Shown one piece after another: positions 17,115 through 25,944 of a DNA stretch of 64,000 bases (positions are counted from its first letter, which is position 1; every line of letters begins with the position of its first letter). The DNA comes from Scandinavium sp036495715 (GTDB taxonomy: Bacteria; Pseudomonadota; Gammaproteobacteria; Enterobacterales; Enterobacteriaceae): the NCBI GenBank assembly GCA_036495715.1, contig DASXML010000062.1, positions 3,012-67,011 on the forward strand, in the 5' to 3' direction. The notes below the pieces were generated by a model that worked only from the letters and a program-made list of their open reading frames with translations, ran no database searches and was not told where the DNA came from. The translations under genes were made by a program, and so were the position numbers.

Positions 17115-18125
17115 ATGGTTAAGGTCGGTATTAACGGTTTTGGCAGGATCGGTCGTAACGTGCTGCGTGCGGCATTCGGTCATCCTGATCTCCAGATAGT
17201 GGCGATCAACGATCTGACGGACAGCAAAACGCTGGCGCACCTGTTGAAATACGATTCGCTGCTGGGTACGTTTTCCGCCAGCGTCGAAGCCGCCGAAGGG
17301 CAACTGCGGGTAAACGGTCAGCCAATCACCGTTTTCAGCGAACGTGACCCGGCAAACATTCCGTGGCGCAACGTAGGCGTCGATATCGTGATTGAAGCCA
17401 CCGGGTTCTTCACCGATCGCGAAAAAGCGGCAGTGCATATCCACAGCGGCGGCGCGAAACGCGTCATCATCTCCGCGCCGGGTAAAAATGACGATTTAAC
17501 GGTGGTGATGGGCGTTAACCATCATCTGTATGACCCGCAGAAACATTCGGTGGTCAGCAACGGCAGTTGCACCACCAATGGTCTGGCTCCGGCGGCGCAG
17601 GTGTTGCATCAGCAGTTCGGCATTAAACACGGCCTGATGAACACCACCCACGCCTACACCAACAGCCAGGTATTGCACGACCAGCCGGAGAAAGATTTGC
17701 GTGGCGCACGTGCGGCGGCGCTGTCCATCGTGCCTTACTCCAGCGGGGCGGCGAAAGCACTGGGTAAAGTCATCCCCGAACTGGATGGTCGTTTAACGGG
17801 TTATTCGCTGCGAGTGCCCGTCCCGGTGGTATCGATTGTCGATTTAACCGTAACGCTTGAACGTGACGTGACGGCAGAAGACGTCAATGAAGCTTTCCGT
17901 CAGGCTGCCGCGTCCGGTCCCTTGAAAGGCATCCTGGGCTACAGCGATGAACCGCTGGTGTCGAGCGATTATCAGGGCGACCCGCGCTCTTCGATTATTG
18001 ATGGCCTGTCGACGCTGGTGATTGGTGGCAACATGGTTAAAATTCTCGCCTGGTATGACAACGAATGGGGCTTCTCCAATCGCCTCGTCGATCTGGCATT
18101 ACTGATGGCGCAAAACGAGCAATAA
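17115..18125 (+). CDS. gap: Glyceraldehyde-3-phosphate dehydrogenase, type I, accessory copy
   Basis: A 336-residue phosphorylating GAPDH. The Rossmann motif is VGINGFGRIGRNVLR, the catalytic Cys is in SNGSCTTN near residue 150, and the general-base His is in NTTHAYTNSQ. The usual SCTTNCLAP reads SCTTNGLAP here, losing the second, non-catalytic Cys. It resembles Bacillus-type enzymes (VAINDLTDSKTLAHLLKYDS) more than enteric GapA, so it is an additional isozyme. AAGGAG is 6 bp before the ATG. The first residues and the conserved NEWGFSNR end are intact, so it is probably active. Confidence 0.88.
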   Translation: MVKVGINGFGRIGRNVLRAAFGHPDLQIVAINDLTDSKTLAHLLKYDSLLGTFSASVEAAEGQLRVNGQPITVFSERDPANIPWRNVGVDIVIEATGFFTDREKAAVHIHSGGAKRVIISAPGKNDDLTVVMGVNHHLYDPQKHSVVSNGSCTTNGLAPAAQVLHQQFGIKHGLMNTTHAYTNSQVLHDQPEKDLRGARAAALSIVPYSSGAAKALGKVIPELDGRLTGYSLRVPVPVVSIVDLTVTLERDVTAEDVNEAFRQAAASGPLKGILGYSDEPLVSSDYQGDPRSSIIDGLSTLVIGGNMVKILAWYDNEWGFSNRLVDLALLMAQNEQ

Positions 18126-18139
18126 TTCACACCATGAAT

Positions 18140-18162
18140 GACTCCCGGACGCGCCGGGAGTC
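18140..18162 (+). terminator. Hairpin after the GAPDH gene
   Basis: A perfect 9-bp stem GACTCCCGG/CCGGGAGTC with a 5-nt loop lies 15 bp after the stop. Only a short ACCTTCCCC follows rather than a T-run, so termination may be partial. Confidence 0.5.
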
Positions 18163-18271
18163 ACCTTCCCCGCTAATTCCCTTTCCATCCAGTCCCGACA
18201 AAAATCCTCACTCACCCGTTCCTTCGCTTATAAATCAAACCGATGCAGCATAAATATCCGTGTAATCAGCA

Positions 18272-18299
18272 TTGTATTGTTAATCAGGCTATGTAAAAT
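18272..18299 (+). promoter_or_regulatory. Candidate promoter of the lipoprotein-pseudokinase trio
   Basis: The 340-bp gap after the GAPDH gene holds TTGTAT (18272-18277) and TAAAAT (18294-18299) with a 16-bp spacer in an AT-rich stretch. It would give a leader of about 160 nt before the ATG at 18466. The leader contains the tight palindrome GCGTGGTCCACGC at about 18381-18394. No known riboswitch pattern was recognised. Confidence 0.35.
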
Positions 18300-18465
18300 C
18301 ATCCTATTCGTGCTAAACACTTGTTAAATATTTAATTGAATCCCGGGTCAGGATGTTGTTCGCTCGGTGACTTGCTCCCTGTGCGTGGTCCACGCCATGA
18401 GTCATCTCTGTGTTGTCACTCCACCATGACCATTGGGCATCACCCGATTTGCAGGGAACGTCATA

Positions 18466-18963
18466 ATGAAATTGCGAAATTTATTGCCTCTTTTGGTCGT
18501 GACCGTGCTGGTTGGCTGTAAAGCCCCTACGCCGAAAATGACTGACGACACGCTGGTCACCAGCCAGATAAACGGCGTCACGCTCACTCACCGTTATATC
18601 GTTGCCGCGCCAACGGAATTTACGCCTGTTAACGCCAGTTACCGTGCGCTGTATGCCGGTTCGGTGATGAACACCCCTGATTTTGGCGGCAAGGTATTGA
18701 GCGAACTGGAAAACGGCAAAACGTATACCGTACTCGGCAGCGTCGACCACGACTGGCTGGCGATTGCGCAAGAAGATAAACCGGAACTGATTGGCTACGT
18801 GCCGCCGCGCGCGCTGGTCAAAAGCGAGCTGTACACGCAAACGCTGAAGAAAGATCGCCCACGCGCCCGCAAAGGCAGCAGTAAAAAAGCCACCTGCGTG
18901 AACGTCGACAGCAACAGCAAAGCCTGTCAGAACGCGAACAGCGGAACCTGGATTATTAACTAA
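18466..18963 (+). CDS. Lipoprotein with bacterial SH3-like domain
   Basis: A 165-residue predicted lipoprotein. The signal peptide MKLRNLLPLLVVTVLVGC ends in a clear lipobox LVGC (Cys 18), followed by KAPTP, which has no Asp+2 retention signal and so suggests the outer membrane. Residues 65-125 resemble a bacterial SH3 domain (VLSELENGKTYTVLGSVDHDWLAIA, in part; GYVPPRALV). The C-terminus is basic, then has two Cys in TCVNVDSNSKACQNANSG. It heads a three-gene set with an exported protein and a membrane pseudokinase. I do not recognise a named gene. Confidence 0.75.
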   Translation: MKLRNLLPLLVVTVLVGCKAPTPKMTDDTLVTSQINGVTLTHRYIVAAPTEFTPVNASYRALYAGSVMNTPDFGGKVLSELENGKTYTVLGSVDHDWLAIAQEDKPELIGYVPPRALVKSELYTQTLKKDRPRARKGSSKKATCVNVDSNSKACQNANSGTWIIN

Positions 18964-19020
18964 TCTTTAGCCTGTTCCTCGTTTCTGTTTACCCGTTTTT
19001 GAGATGCATAAAGGAAATCT

Positions 19021-19971
19021 ATGAAACTCTGGCTTTCAGGTGTGGCGTTGCTGCTGGCATCTTCGACCGTATGGGCAGAGAACTACCGTTTTGTGCAGTC
19101 GCCCTCGCAGAAGCTGGATATCTGGATCGACAACATAAAGAGCAATTCGCCGCAGAACTGGTGCGCGAAAGAGCTGCCGCTGCGTATCGTTGCCAACGGC
19201 GATCAAAATCCGTCGATACTGACCGGTTTTATGCCACGTCTTGGCACACTGCTGGAAAGCCAGTGTTCAACGCTGCAACGGGTTCACTGGCGAATGGAAG
19301 ATCCACAGGGCGCGATGCTGGCTTTTGGCACCGCCGACAGGGATAACGACTGGGATGTAAAAGTGACCCCAATAGCCGCCGGGGAAACGATGCCACAGCC
19401 ACTAACCGCAGACCAATCCTCACCTGCCGACCGCACGCCATGGCAGGAATTCACCTTGCAGGATGGCTGTCATTTGCGCACCTTCTGGGCCGCCAATGCA
19501 GGCGCCTCCGCGCTGTTTATTCCCGAAGGCAAGTGTGAAAAAGGCGGCTGGCTGAGCGGTCGCAGCGACGTCATTCAAAGTGGTAGCGCGGGTGAAAAAC
19601 ACCTGCAAATGACCTTCGTGCACGGCTTCCCGGTCAGCGGCCTGCGCAACGGCGTCGATGCAGACGATCTGCTGATCACCACGCTGAATAATGAGCGGAT
19701 GGTAGTCAGCAACGAAAAAGCACCGCAAAGCTGGATGATCCTGCCGTACAAACCTGAACTCAACGCCTGGGCGGCCAGCGGCATGATTGCCGTTAAAGTG
19801 CCGCGCGAAATGGCGATGGATGAAGCCAGTCTGCAAACGCAACTGAATCAAGTGCGTAAGGCCTGGGCAGGCTGGCTGGAGCCGAAATCCCCTATTACCC
19901 TGCTGTTGGTCGATTCGCTGCAAACGCAGTTACGCGATCCGGCGGTCGGTGCATGGCGCACGCAGAATTGA
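19021..19971 (+). CDS. Exported protein of unknown function
   Basis: A 316-residue protein with a cleavable signal peptide (MKLWLSGVALLLASSTVWA, cut after AWA-like VWA at about residue 19). The mature part has no domain that I can name. It has paired Cys (NWCAKE with SQCSTL; DGCHLR with EGKCEKG), consistent with periplasmic disulfides, and a repeated pattern of beta-strand-like segments. It starts 57 bp after the lipoprotein gene and ends 31 bp before the pseudokinase gene, so it is likely part of the same envelope complex. An overlapping reading frame at 18999 is a shadow. Confidence 0.7.
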   Translation: MKLWLSGVALLLASSTVWAENYRFVQSPSQKLDIWIDNIKSNSPQNWCAKELPLRIVANGDQNPSILTGFMPRLGTLLESQCSTLQRVHWRMEDPQGAMLAFGTADRDNDWDVKVTPIAAGETMPQPLTADQSSPADRTPWQEFTLQDGCHLRTFWAANAGASALFIPEGKCEKGGWLSGRSDVIQSGSAGEKHLQMTFVHGFPVSGLRNGVDADDLLITTLNNERMVVSNEKAPQSWMILPYKPELNAWAASGMIAVKVPREMAMDEASLQTQLNQVRKAWAGWLEPKSPITLLLVDSLQTQLRDPAVGAWRTQN

Positions 19972-20002
19972 TCTTGTCACTTATTGAGCAGAGATCCGTA
20001 GC

Positions 20003-21376
20003 ATGACAGATAACGATTACACACAGCGACCTCCCGACGCTCTGCCGCCAGGTTATCGTTTTGACGAGTTTGAGATCCAGGATGTCATTGACGCCAGTAA
20101 TGACAACATCGTCTATCGCGCGCTGGATCATCAGCTTGAGCGTCAGGTCGCCATTCGTGAGTTTTTGCCGCGTACTCTGATGGTTCGCAGTGAAACTCAG
20201 CGCCTGTTGCCGCGCAGTAAACAGGACCAGTCAGCGTTCAGCGCCGGTCTTGAGGGCTTTATCCATGAGGCTCGTCAGCTTGCGCACCTGAATCACCCGA
20301 ACGTGGTGCAAATCCTGCGTTTCTGGACCTACAACGAAACGGCCTACGCCGCGACGCCGGTGTACAGCGGTATGACGCTGGCAGAACTTTTCCAGCAGCA
20401 TCCGGAACGTATTAACGAAGCGTGGCTGCGTCGGATGTTACCGATGATCTGCGGAGCACTGGCGGCGCTGCATGACAAAGGATTTATCCATTGTCGCCTG
20501 TCACTCAATAGCATCCAGATTCAGGATAACGGCCTGCCGCTGCTGCTCGAATTTGGTGCGCTACGTCAAAGTGGCGGTGAGAACGGCGAGGTCAACAAAA
20601 CGCTGCTGCATCCGGGGTTCACGCCGCTGGAGCAATATTCTGACGACGTCGATAACCCATCCGGCCCGTGGACCGATATCTACTCGCTCGGCGCGATCCT
20701 CTACACGTTAATAACCGGTTCGCGCCCGCCCGCCAGCGTCACGCGCACGATTCAGGACAACTGTGTGCCATTGACGGAAAGCCAGCCGGACGGTTATTCA
20801 CAGGCGTTGTTACAGGCCATCGACAGCACGCTGGCGTTAAGACCGGAAGACAGGCCGCAAAGCATTGCTGAATTTACCGCGCTTGCCGGGCTCCCGTTGA
20901 ACGAGGCCAGCCCTGCGCCGGCGGTAAGCCAGACAGGTTCCATGCTGGTCCCCGTTGATCCGCAGCCTGAAGCTGAAACAACCGCTATTCCCTGGTGGAA
21001 AAAACAGCGCTCGCCGCTGCAAATTGCCGCGGGTGTGGTGGTCGGTCTGATTGCTGGAGGATTGCTGTTCGGTCGCGGGAGTTCAACGGATGCGCCGCGC
21101 ACCGCTTCGGTGACGGGCGCAGTATCAACCGAGCCCACCGCCAAACCGATGAGCAGCAGCGCCGCCCTCGCCCGGGTTTATATTCGGGTCAATGAAGGCG
21201 ACCAATTGGAAGTGAACGGCAAGGCGCAGAAAACGCCGACGCCGGTAAACGGTTACGCGTCGGTGCAATTTTCACCGGGAGAGTACACGATCGCGCTTCG
21301 CAATGGAGAGCAGACACGCACCGCCAATATCAAGGTTGATAAACCGGGTACGTGGTTGTTGAATCCTCAACCTTAG
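20003..21376 (+). CDS. Membrane-anchored Hanks-type pseudokinase
   Basis: A 457-residue protein. Residues 20-295 have a Ser/Thr-kinase fold (FIHEARQLAHLNHPNVVQIL in the alpha-C region, GFTPLEQYS, WTDIYSLGAILYTLITG, RPEDRPQS). Every catalytic motif is broken: the glycine loop reads DASNDN, the VAIK lysine is Arg 52, HRDxKxxN reads HCRLSLNS (163-170), and DFG reads EFG (183-185). A Pro-rich linker, a single membrane helix (about 339-357) and a 70-residue C-terminal beta-rich PEGA-like domain outside follow. It probably signals by binding, not phosphorylation. Confidence 0.82.
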   Translation: MTDNDYTQRPPDALPPGYRFDEFEIQDVIDASNDNIVYRALDHQLERQVAIREFLPRTLMVRSETQRLLPRSKQDQSAFSAGLEGFIHEARQLAHLNHPNVVQILRFWTYNETAYAATPVYSGMTLAELFQQHPERINEAWLRRMLPMICGALAALHDKGFIHCRLSLNSIQIQDNGLPLLLEFGALRQSGGENGEVNKTLLHPGFTPLEQYSDDVDNPSGPWTDIYSLGAILYTLITGSRPPASVTRTIQDNCVPLTESQPDGYSQALLQAIDSTLALRPEDRPQSIAEFTALAGLPLNEASPAPAVSQTGSMLVPVDPQPEAETTAIPWWKKQRSPLQIAAGVVVGLIAGGLLFGRGSSTDAPRTASVTGAVSTEPTAKPMSSSAALARVYIRVNEGDQLEVNGKAQKTPTPVNGYASVQFSPGEYTIALRNGEQTRTANIKVDKPGTWLLNPQP

Positions 21377-21390
21377 TCGTAAAACCTTTT

Positions 21391-21470
21391 GCCCGGCGGC
21401 ATCATAGCCTGCCGGGCCAACCCTCTAAAACCCAATCCCGTAGGCCCGCGCAAGCGCAGCGCCGCCGGGC
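21391..21470. repeat. REP/BIME palindrome pair
   Basis: Two REP-like units sit between the convergent pseudokinase and permease genes. The first is GCCCGGC...GCCGGGC (21391-21417). The second begins GTAGGCCCGCGC and ends GCGCCGCCGGGC (21439-21470). They match the enteric extragenic palindrome type and may act as the shared transcript end. Confidence 0.8.
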
Positions 21471-21479
21471 ATTCTTCTC

Positions 21480-22904
21480 TTACGGGTACACCGTCTGCTT
21501 CGGTAACGCGCGGCGGTCCAGCTTACGCAAGCCGATATACAGCAGCGCAGTGCCAAACCAGCCGATAATCCACGACACGTCATTGCCCGCGAAAATCCAC
21601 GTCAGCGAACCGTGGAACAGCGGGTTTTCGATGAACGGCAGCTGAATAAGCACCCCAATCACATACACGCCAATACCAAAAAAGTTCCAGTAACCGTAGC
21701 GCGCTTTCGGGTCAAACAGCGCCGGAATATCGACCTGCTGACGGGAAATCAGGTAGTAATCGCTCAGGCTGATAGCACTCCACGGCACGAAGAAAGCCAG
21801 CAGGAATAACAGGAAATGCGTGAAGTGTTTTAAGAACGCCGGTTCGCTCAGCAGCGCTATCACACAGGAAATCGCCACCATCAGCACCACGAAAATCACC
21901 CGCGTTTTCTGGCTCAACGTCACCTGCTGGCGGAAACCGGACACAATGGTGGTCAGCGACATAAAGCTGCCGTACGCGTTCAGCGTCGTGAAGGTGATTT
22001 TGCCAAAGCAGATGGCGAAATAAATCACCATCGCCATCACTTCACTTTTACCTAAGCCCACGATGTAGCTCACTTCATGGCCCGGAAACGCGCTTCCGGC
22101 GATGGCGGCAGCGATCACGCCGAGGGTCATGGATGCCTGGGTGCCTAATACCGTGCCGCTAAATACCGCGAAGAAGGTCTTTTTGCCGGAAACATCACGC
22201 GGCAAATAACGCGAGTAGTCAGAAACGTAGGGGCAAAACGCGATTTGCCACGATGACGACAGCGACACCGCCAGCAGGAAATTCGGCAACGTGAAATGGT
22301 TATTCTGCGCGATGGTCGCGAAATCAGTCGCCAGCAGCAGCGACACGAACAGCCAGGCAAACGCCAGCACGCCGACGATACTCGCCACTTTGCCGAGTTT
22401 ATGAATGACTTTATAACCCAGCACCGCAATGACGATGATTATTGCGCTGAAGATGACCATCCCTGCTTCGTTGCTGACCGACAGCAGTTTCGCCATCGCC
22501 TGCCCCGCCAGCACCGTGCCGCTGGCAGAAAAGCCCACGTACATGACGCACACCAGCGCCAGCGGGATAACCGCACCGAACACGCCGAACTGCGCGCGGC
22601 TGATGATCATCTGCGGCAGGCCGAGACGCGGCCCCTGCAACGCGTGCAGCGACATCACCGCCGCCCCCAAAATTTGCCCCACCAGCAGACCTATCAGCGA
22701 CCATACGACATCGCCACCCAACACCACCGCCAACGCGCCGGTGACGATCGCCGTTATCTGTAAATTACCGCCGAACCACAGCGTGAACTGGCTGAAAATG
22801 TGGCCGTGACGCTCGTTATCCGGGATGTAATCAATGGAGCGCGTTTCGCTGATCCGCGCGTTGTTACTGCCAGCCTGCTCGTCGGTCGAAGAAAATGAAG
22901 ACAT
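21480..22904 (-). CDS. NCS1-family permease (cytosine/purine/allantoin type), imidazole compound uptake candidate
   Basis: A 474-residue transporter with about 12 membrane segments. It belongs to the NCS1/CodB family by its order of helices and motifs: FTLWFGGNLQITAIVTGAL (in part), ISRAQFGVFGAVIP, CPYVSDYSRYLP and LSDYYLI. The true start is the ATG at 22904, 10 bp after the stop of the HutH-like gene; the open frame upstream only repeats that gene's shadow. In Pseudomonas hut loci a related permease imports urocanate. Here it is the last gene of the ABC-lyase operon, so the substrate is probably an imidazole. Confidence 0.82.
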   Translation of the reverse strand: MSSFSSTDEQAGSNNARISETRSIDYIPDNERHGHIFSQFTLWFGGNLQITAIVTGALAVVLGGDVVWSLIGLLVGQILGAAVMSLHALQGPRLGLPQMIISRAQFGVFGAVIPLALVCVMYVGFSASGTVLAGQAMAKLLSVSNEAGMVIFSAIIIVIAVLGYKVIHKLGKVASIVGVLAFAWLFVSLLLATDFATIAQNNHFTLPNFLLAVSLSSSWQIAFCPYVSDYSRYLPRDVSGKKTFFAVFSGTVLGTQASMTLGVIAAAIAGSAFPGHEVSYIVGLGKSEVMAMVIYFAICFGKITFTTLNAYGSFMSLTTIVSGFRQQVTLSQKTRVIFVVLMVAISCVIALLSEPAFLKHFTHFLLFLLAFFVPWSAISLSDYYLISRQQVDIPALFDPKARYGYWNFFGIGVYVIGVLIQLPFIENPLFHGSLTWIFAGNDVSWIIGWFGTALLYIGLRKLDRRALPKQTVYP

Positions 22905-22914
22905 AGATGCCTCG

Positions 22915-24411
22915 CTAAAATCCCGGTTGATGGTGTTTAAGGGTGTTAACTGCTTTGGTAATTTCCGGTGCCAGCCAGCGATCGTCTTCCCATGGCGCGA
23001 CCGTTTCACGCAGCAGCGCGAGGCTTGCCCGCGTGGCCGGAGCCAGTTTTTGTTCGCCGTGGAAATGCAGCGCCTGCGCCGCCAGCAGATATTCAATGGC
23101 GATGATGTGCCAGAGATTACCGAGCAGCCGTTGCAGCTTGAGCGCGCTGCCGGTGCCGAGGCTCAAATGATCTTCCTGCAACGCAGAGGTGACGAAGTTG
23201 TCGAGCACCGCGGGCTGCGCGAGCTGTTTGTTTTCGCCGCATAACGATGCGGCCACATATTGCGCAATCATCATCCCGGAATTAACGCCGGGTTTGGCGA
23301 CCAGAAACGCAGGCAGGCCGCTGACCAGCGGATTGACCAGCCGATCGAGACGGCGCTCGGACATGCTGCCAAGTTCCGCCATCGCAATCGCCAGTAAATC
23401 ACAGGCCATCGCCACCGATTCGCCATGCGGATTGGCCTGCGACACCACCCGCCAGTTTTCCGGCGTGCCCAGCACCAATGGATTATCGGTGCAGGCATTG
23501 AGTTCTGTTTCAACCTGCTGGCGCGCGTGGTCGAACTGATCGCGGCACGCGCCGTGAACCTGCGGCATGGAACGCAGGCTCAGCGCATCCTGAGTGCGAA
23601 CGCCGACACTTTCCGCCAGCAGCGGGCTGCCACTCAACAGATGGCGTAATCTTGCGCCGCTGTGCTGAATACCGGGGCTGGCTTTCAGCGCCAGGATCTC
23701 TTCGTCAAAAGCAACAATTTGACCGCGCAGGGCTTCAAAGCTCATCGCCCCGGTCACGTCGGCCCAGTCGAGCAGACGCTGCGCATCATCGAGCGCCAGA
23801 CAGGCCATCCCGGTCATACACGGCGTGCCGTTGACCAGACTCAATCCCTCTTTTGCGCCGGGGGCTATCGGTTTCAGCCCCGCTTCCGTCAGCGCCTGCT
23901 GTGCAGGCACAAGGCGTCCCTGCCAGCTCACATCGCCCACGCCCATCAGTGCGAGACCGATGTGCGCCATGTGCGAGAGATAGCCCACCGAGCCTTGCGA
24001 CGGCACTTGCGGCGTGATGCGCTGATTGAGAAACGCCAGTAACTGTTCAACTATCGCCGGGGAAATGCCGGATTTACCGTGGCTGTAGTTGGCAATCGCC
24101 GCGCACATGATTGCCCGCGTTTGTGCCTCATCCAGCAACGGGCCAACGCCGCAGGCATGGCTCAACAGCGTATTGCGCGATAACTGCCCGAGCTGTTCTT
24201 CCGGCAGGCTGATGTTGCACAGCGCACCGAGTCCGGTGTTTACGCCATAGGCCACGTGCCCGGTTGCCACAATCAGATTCACGATTTCGCGGCCCTGCGC
24301 GATGCGCGACCAGGCGTGGTCGCTTAAGCATAATGTCGCGTTGCCCCGTGCTACGCTCGCCACATCCTGCCAGCGCAATGGCTTATCGCCCCACTCCACG
24401 GAGGCACTCAC
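22915..24411 (-). CDS. HAL/PAL/TAL-family lyase (HutH-like) lacking the MIO triad
   Basis: A 498-residue homologue of histidine ammonia-lyase. Family landmarks are AYGVNTGLG (Tyr 55), LSHACGVG (His 85), NGT (Asn 194), SLR (Arg 280) and QEDHLSLG (Glu 413). Where HutH has GSVG-ASG-DLAPLAHM, this protein has GSVG-YLSHMAHI (140-151): three residues, the Ala-Ser-Gly that forms MIO, are gone with flanks aligned. HutH Tyr280 becomes Leu 277 and Phe329 becomes Pro 328. The gene is otherwise intact, so this is a divergent enzyme, perhaps an ergothionase-like trimethylamine lyase. It overlaps the ATPase gene as ATGA. Confidence 0.85.
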   Translation of the reverse strand: MSASVEWGDKPLRWQDVASVARGNATLCLSDHAWSRIAQGREIVNLIVATGHVAYGVNTGLGALCNISLPEEQLGQLSRNTLLSHACGVGPLLDEAQTRAIMCAAIANYSHGKSGISPAIVEQLLAFLNQRITPQVPSQGSVGYLSHMAHIGLALMGVGDVSWQGRLVPAQQALTEAGLKPIAPGAKEGLSLVNGTPCMTGMACLALDDAQRLLDWADVTGAMSFEALRGQIVAFDEEILALKASPGIQHSGARLRHLLSGSPLLAESVGVRTQDALSLRSMPQVHGACRDQFDHARQQVETELNACTDNPLVLGTPENWRVVSQANPHGESVAMACDLLAIAMAELGSMSERRLDRLVNPLVSGLPAFLVAKPGVNSGMMIAQYVAASLCGENKQLAQPAVLDNFVTSALQEDHLSLGTGSALKLQRLLGNLWHIIAIEYLLAAQALHFHGEQKLAPATRASLALLRETVAPWEDDRWLAPEITKAVNTLKHHQPGF

Positions 24412-25202
24412 AGCGGCTGCTCCTGGTGGTAGTGGCTGGAAATAAACTGCTGAAAACGCGGCGAACTCTGCTCGCCAAACAGCGCTTCCGGCGCGCCTTC
24501 GCAGTCGATATTGCCCTGATGCATAAACACCACGCGGTTCGACACATGACGGGCAAACCCCAGTTCATGCGTGACCACCAGCATCGTGCGACCCTCTTCT
24601 GCCAGGCTGCGCATCACTTTCAGCACTTCGCCCACCAGTTCTGGATCCAGCGCCGACGTCGGTTCATCAAACAGCATGACATCCGGATCCATCGCCAGCG
24701 CACGCGCAATCGCCACGCGCTGCTGTTGCCCACCGGAAAGCTGCGCCGGGTAATAATCTTTGCGATTCAGCAGGCCCACGCGGTCGAGCAACCGTTCGGC
24801 CTGTTCGATGCATTCGCGTTTATTGCGTTTCAACACGTAGTGCGGGCCTTCAATCACGTTTTGCAGCACCGTCATGTGCGACCACAAATTGAAGCTCTGG
24901 AACACCATTCCAAGGCGTGAACGCAGGCGTTCAATCTGTTTCGGATTCGCCGCCAACTGATGCCCGCGCGCATGCTGCTTCATTTCAATGGTTTCGCCGC
25001 CGACGCTGACTACGCCCGCATCGGGCGTTTCCAGCAGATTGATACAGCGCAACAGCGTGCTTTTGCCGGAACCGCTGGCCCCAAGAATCGAAATCACATC
25101 GCCCTTCTGAGCATCAATCGAGATGCCTTTTAACACCTCAAGTGCGCCAAAGGATTTGTGAATACCGCTGACCGACAGGGTGACTGGACGCGAATCGTGC
25201 AT
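24408..25202 (-). CDS. Amino-acid ABC transporter ATPase (HisP-like)
   Basis: A 264-residue ABC ATPase of the polar amino acid (PAAT) family. Walker A is GASGSGKST, the Q-loop is FQSFNLWSHM, the signature is LSGGQQQRV, Walker B is VMLFDEPTSALD, and the switch His lies in VVTHELGF. It powers import through the two permeases just upstream. The stop overlaps the start of the lyase gene by 4 bp and it is 1 bp from the preceding permease gene, indicating a single translationally coupled operon. Confidence 0.92.
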   Translation of the reverse strand: MHDSRPVTLSVSGIHKSFGALEVLKGISIDAQKGDVISILGASGSGKSTLLRCINLLETPDAGVVSVGGETIEMKQHARGHQLAANPKQIERLRSRLGMVFQSFNLWSHMTVLQNVIEGPHYVLKRNKRECIEQAERLLDRVGLLNRKDYYPAQLSGGQQQRVAIARALAMDPDVMLFDEPTSALDPELVGEVLKVMRSLAEEGRTMLVVTHELGFARHVSNRVVFMHQGNIDCEGAPEALFGEQSSPRFQQFISSHYHQEQPL

Positions 25203-25203
25203 A

Positions 25204-25935
25204 TTATTCTCCTTTGGTAACAGGCTTGAGCGCGAGGGTGCTCGGGCTCTGGCGGGTATGCGGCGTCAGGCGACGCTCAAGCAGCGCGTACAGCTGAACG
25301 ATAATAAAATTGAGGATCAGGTAGATCGCGGCGGCACAGAGGAACACTTCCATGGTGCGATAGGTGCGCTGAATGATTTGCTGCGCCACGCCGGTGACGT
25401 CCCAGACGGTGACCAGGCTCGCCAGCGCCGTCGATTTGACCAGCAGAATGGCCTCAGTGGAGTACGCCGGAAGCGCATAACGCAACATCACCGGGGCGAT
25501 AATCCGTCGCAGCAACAGCAGGCGTGACATGCCGCAGGCGCGTCCGGCTTCGATTTGCCCAACCGGAATGGCCAGCAGGCCGCCACGGAGAATTTCTGCC
25601 GTGTACGCCGCGGTACACAACGCCAACGCCAACACCGCACAAATAAAAGGTTCACGCAGTAACGGCCACATAAAGCTGTGGCGAATCACGCCAAACTGCC
25701 CCAGCCCGTAATAGATCAGGAACAATTGGATCATCAGCGGCGAGCCACGAAACACCAGAATGTAACCGCGAGCGACACTGCTCAGCACCCGCCACTGGCT
25801 CATACGCATCGCCAGGATCCCCAGCGCCAGCACGCCGCCGAGCAGGAATGAGCAGGCGAACAGTCCCAGCGTCACCGGCAGCGCGGCGCTCAGTTTAAGG
25901 AACGTGTCGCCGAGAAAAGCAAAGTCGATAACCAT
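25204..25935 (-). CDS. Amino-acid ABC transporter permease (HisM-like)
   Basis: A 243-residue inner-membrane permease with about five helices. The EAA loop that contacts the ATPase is in GRACGMSRLLLLRRIIAPVML (in part: AGRACGMSRLLLLRRI). The FRGSPLMIQLFLIYYG stretch is characteristic of the HisM/ArtM group. It pairs with the next permease upstream to form the channel. It is 9 bp from that gene and 1 bp from the ATPase gene. Confidence 0.9.
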   Translation of the reverse strand: MVIDFAFLGDTFLKLSAALPVTLGLFACSFLLGGVLALGILAMRMSQWRVLSSVARGYILVFRGSPLMIQLFLIYYGLGQFGVIRHSFMWPLLREPFICAVLALALCTAAYTAEILRGGLLAIPVGQIEAGRACGMSRLLLLRRIIAPVMLRYALPAYSTEAILLVKSTALASLVTVWDVTGVAQQIIQRTYRTMEVFLCAAAIYLILNFIIVQLYALLERRLTPHTRQSPSTLALKPVTKGE

Positions 25936-25944
25936 ATGCGCTCC

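Noticed and set aside
18140..18162. Full intrinsic terminator after the GAPDH gene
   Set aside because: The stem is perfect but no T-run follows, so it is listed with moderate confidence only.
18381..18394. Leader hairpin GCGTGGTCCACGC as a riboswitch or attenuator
   Set aside because: The loop would be a single base, no alternative stem or T-run is seen, and no riboswitch consensus matched.
22915..24411. Sequencing error or pseudogene as the reason for the missing MIO triad
   Set aside because: The loss is in frame, exactly three residues, the rest of the 498-residue frame is open, and other active-site residues have changed as well, which fits a divergent enzyme.
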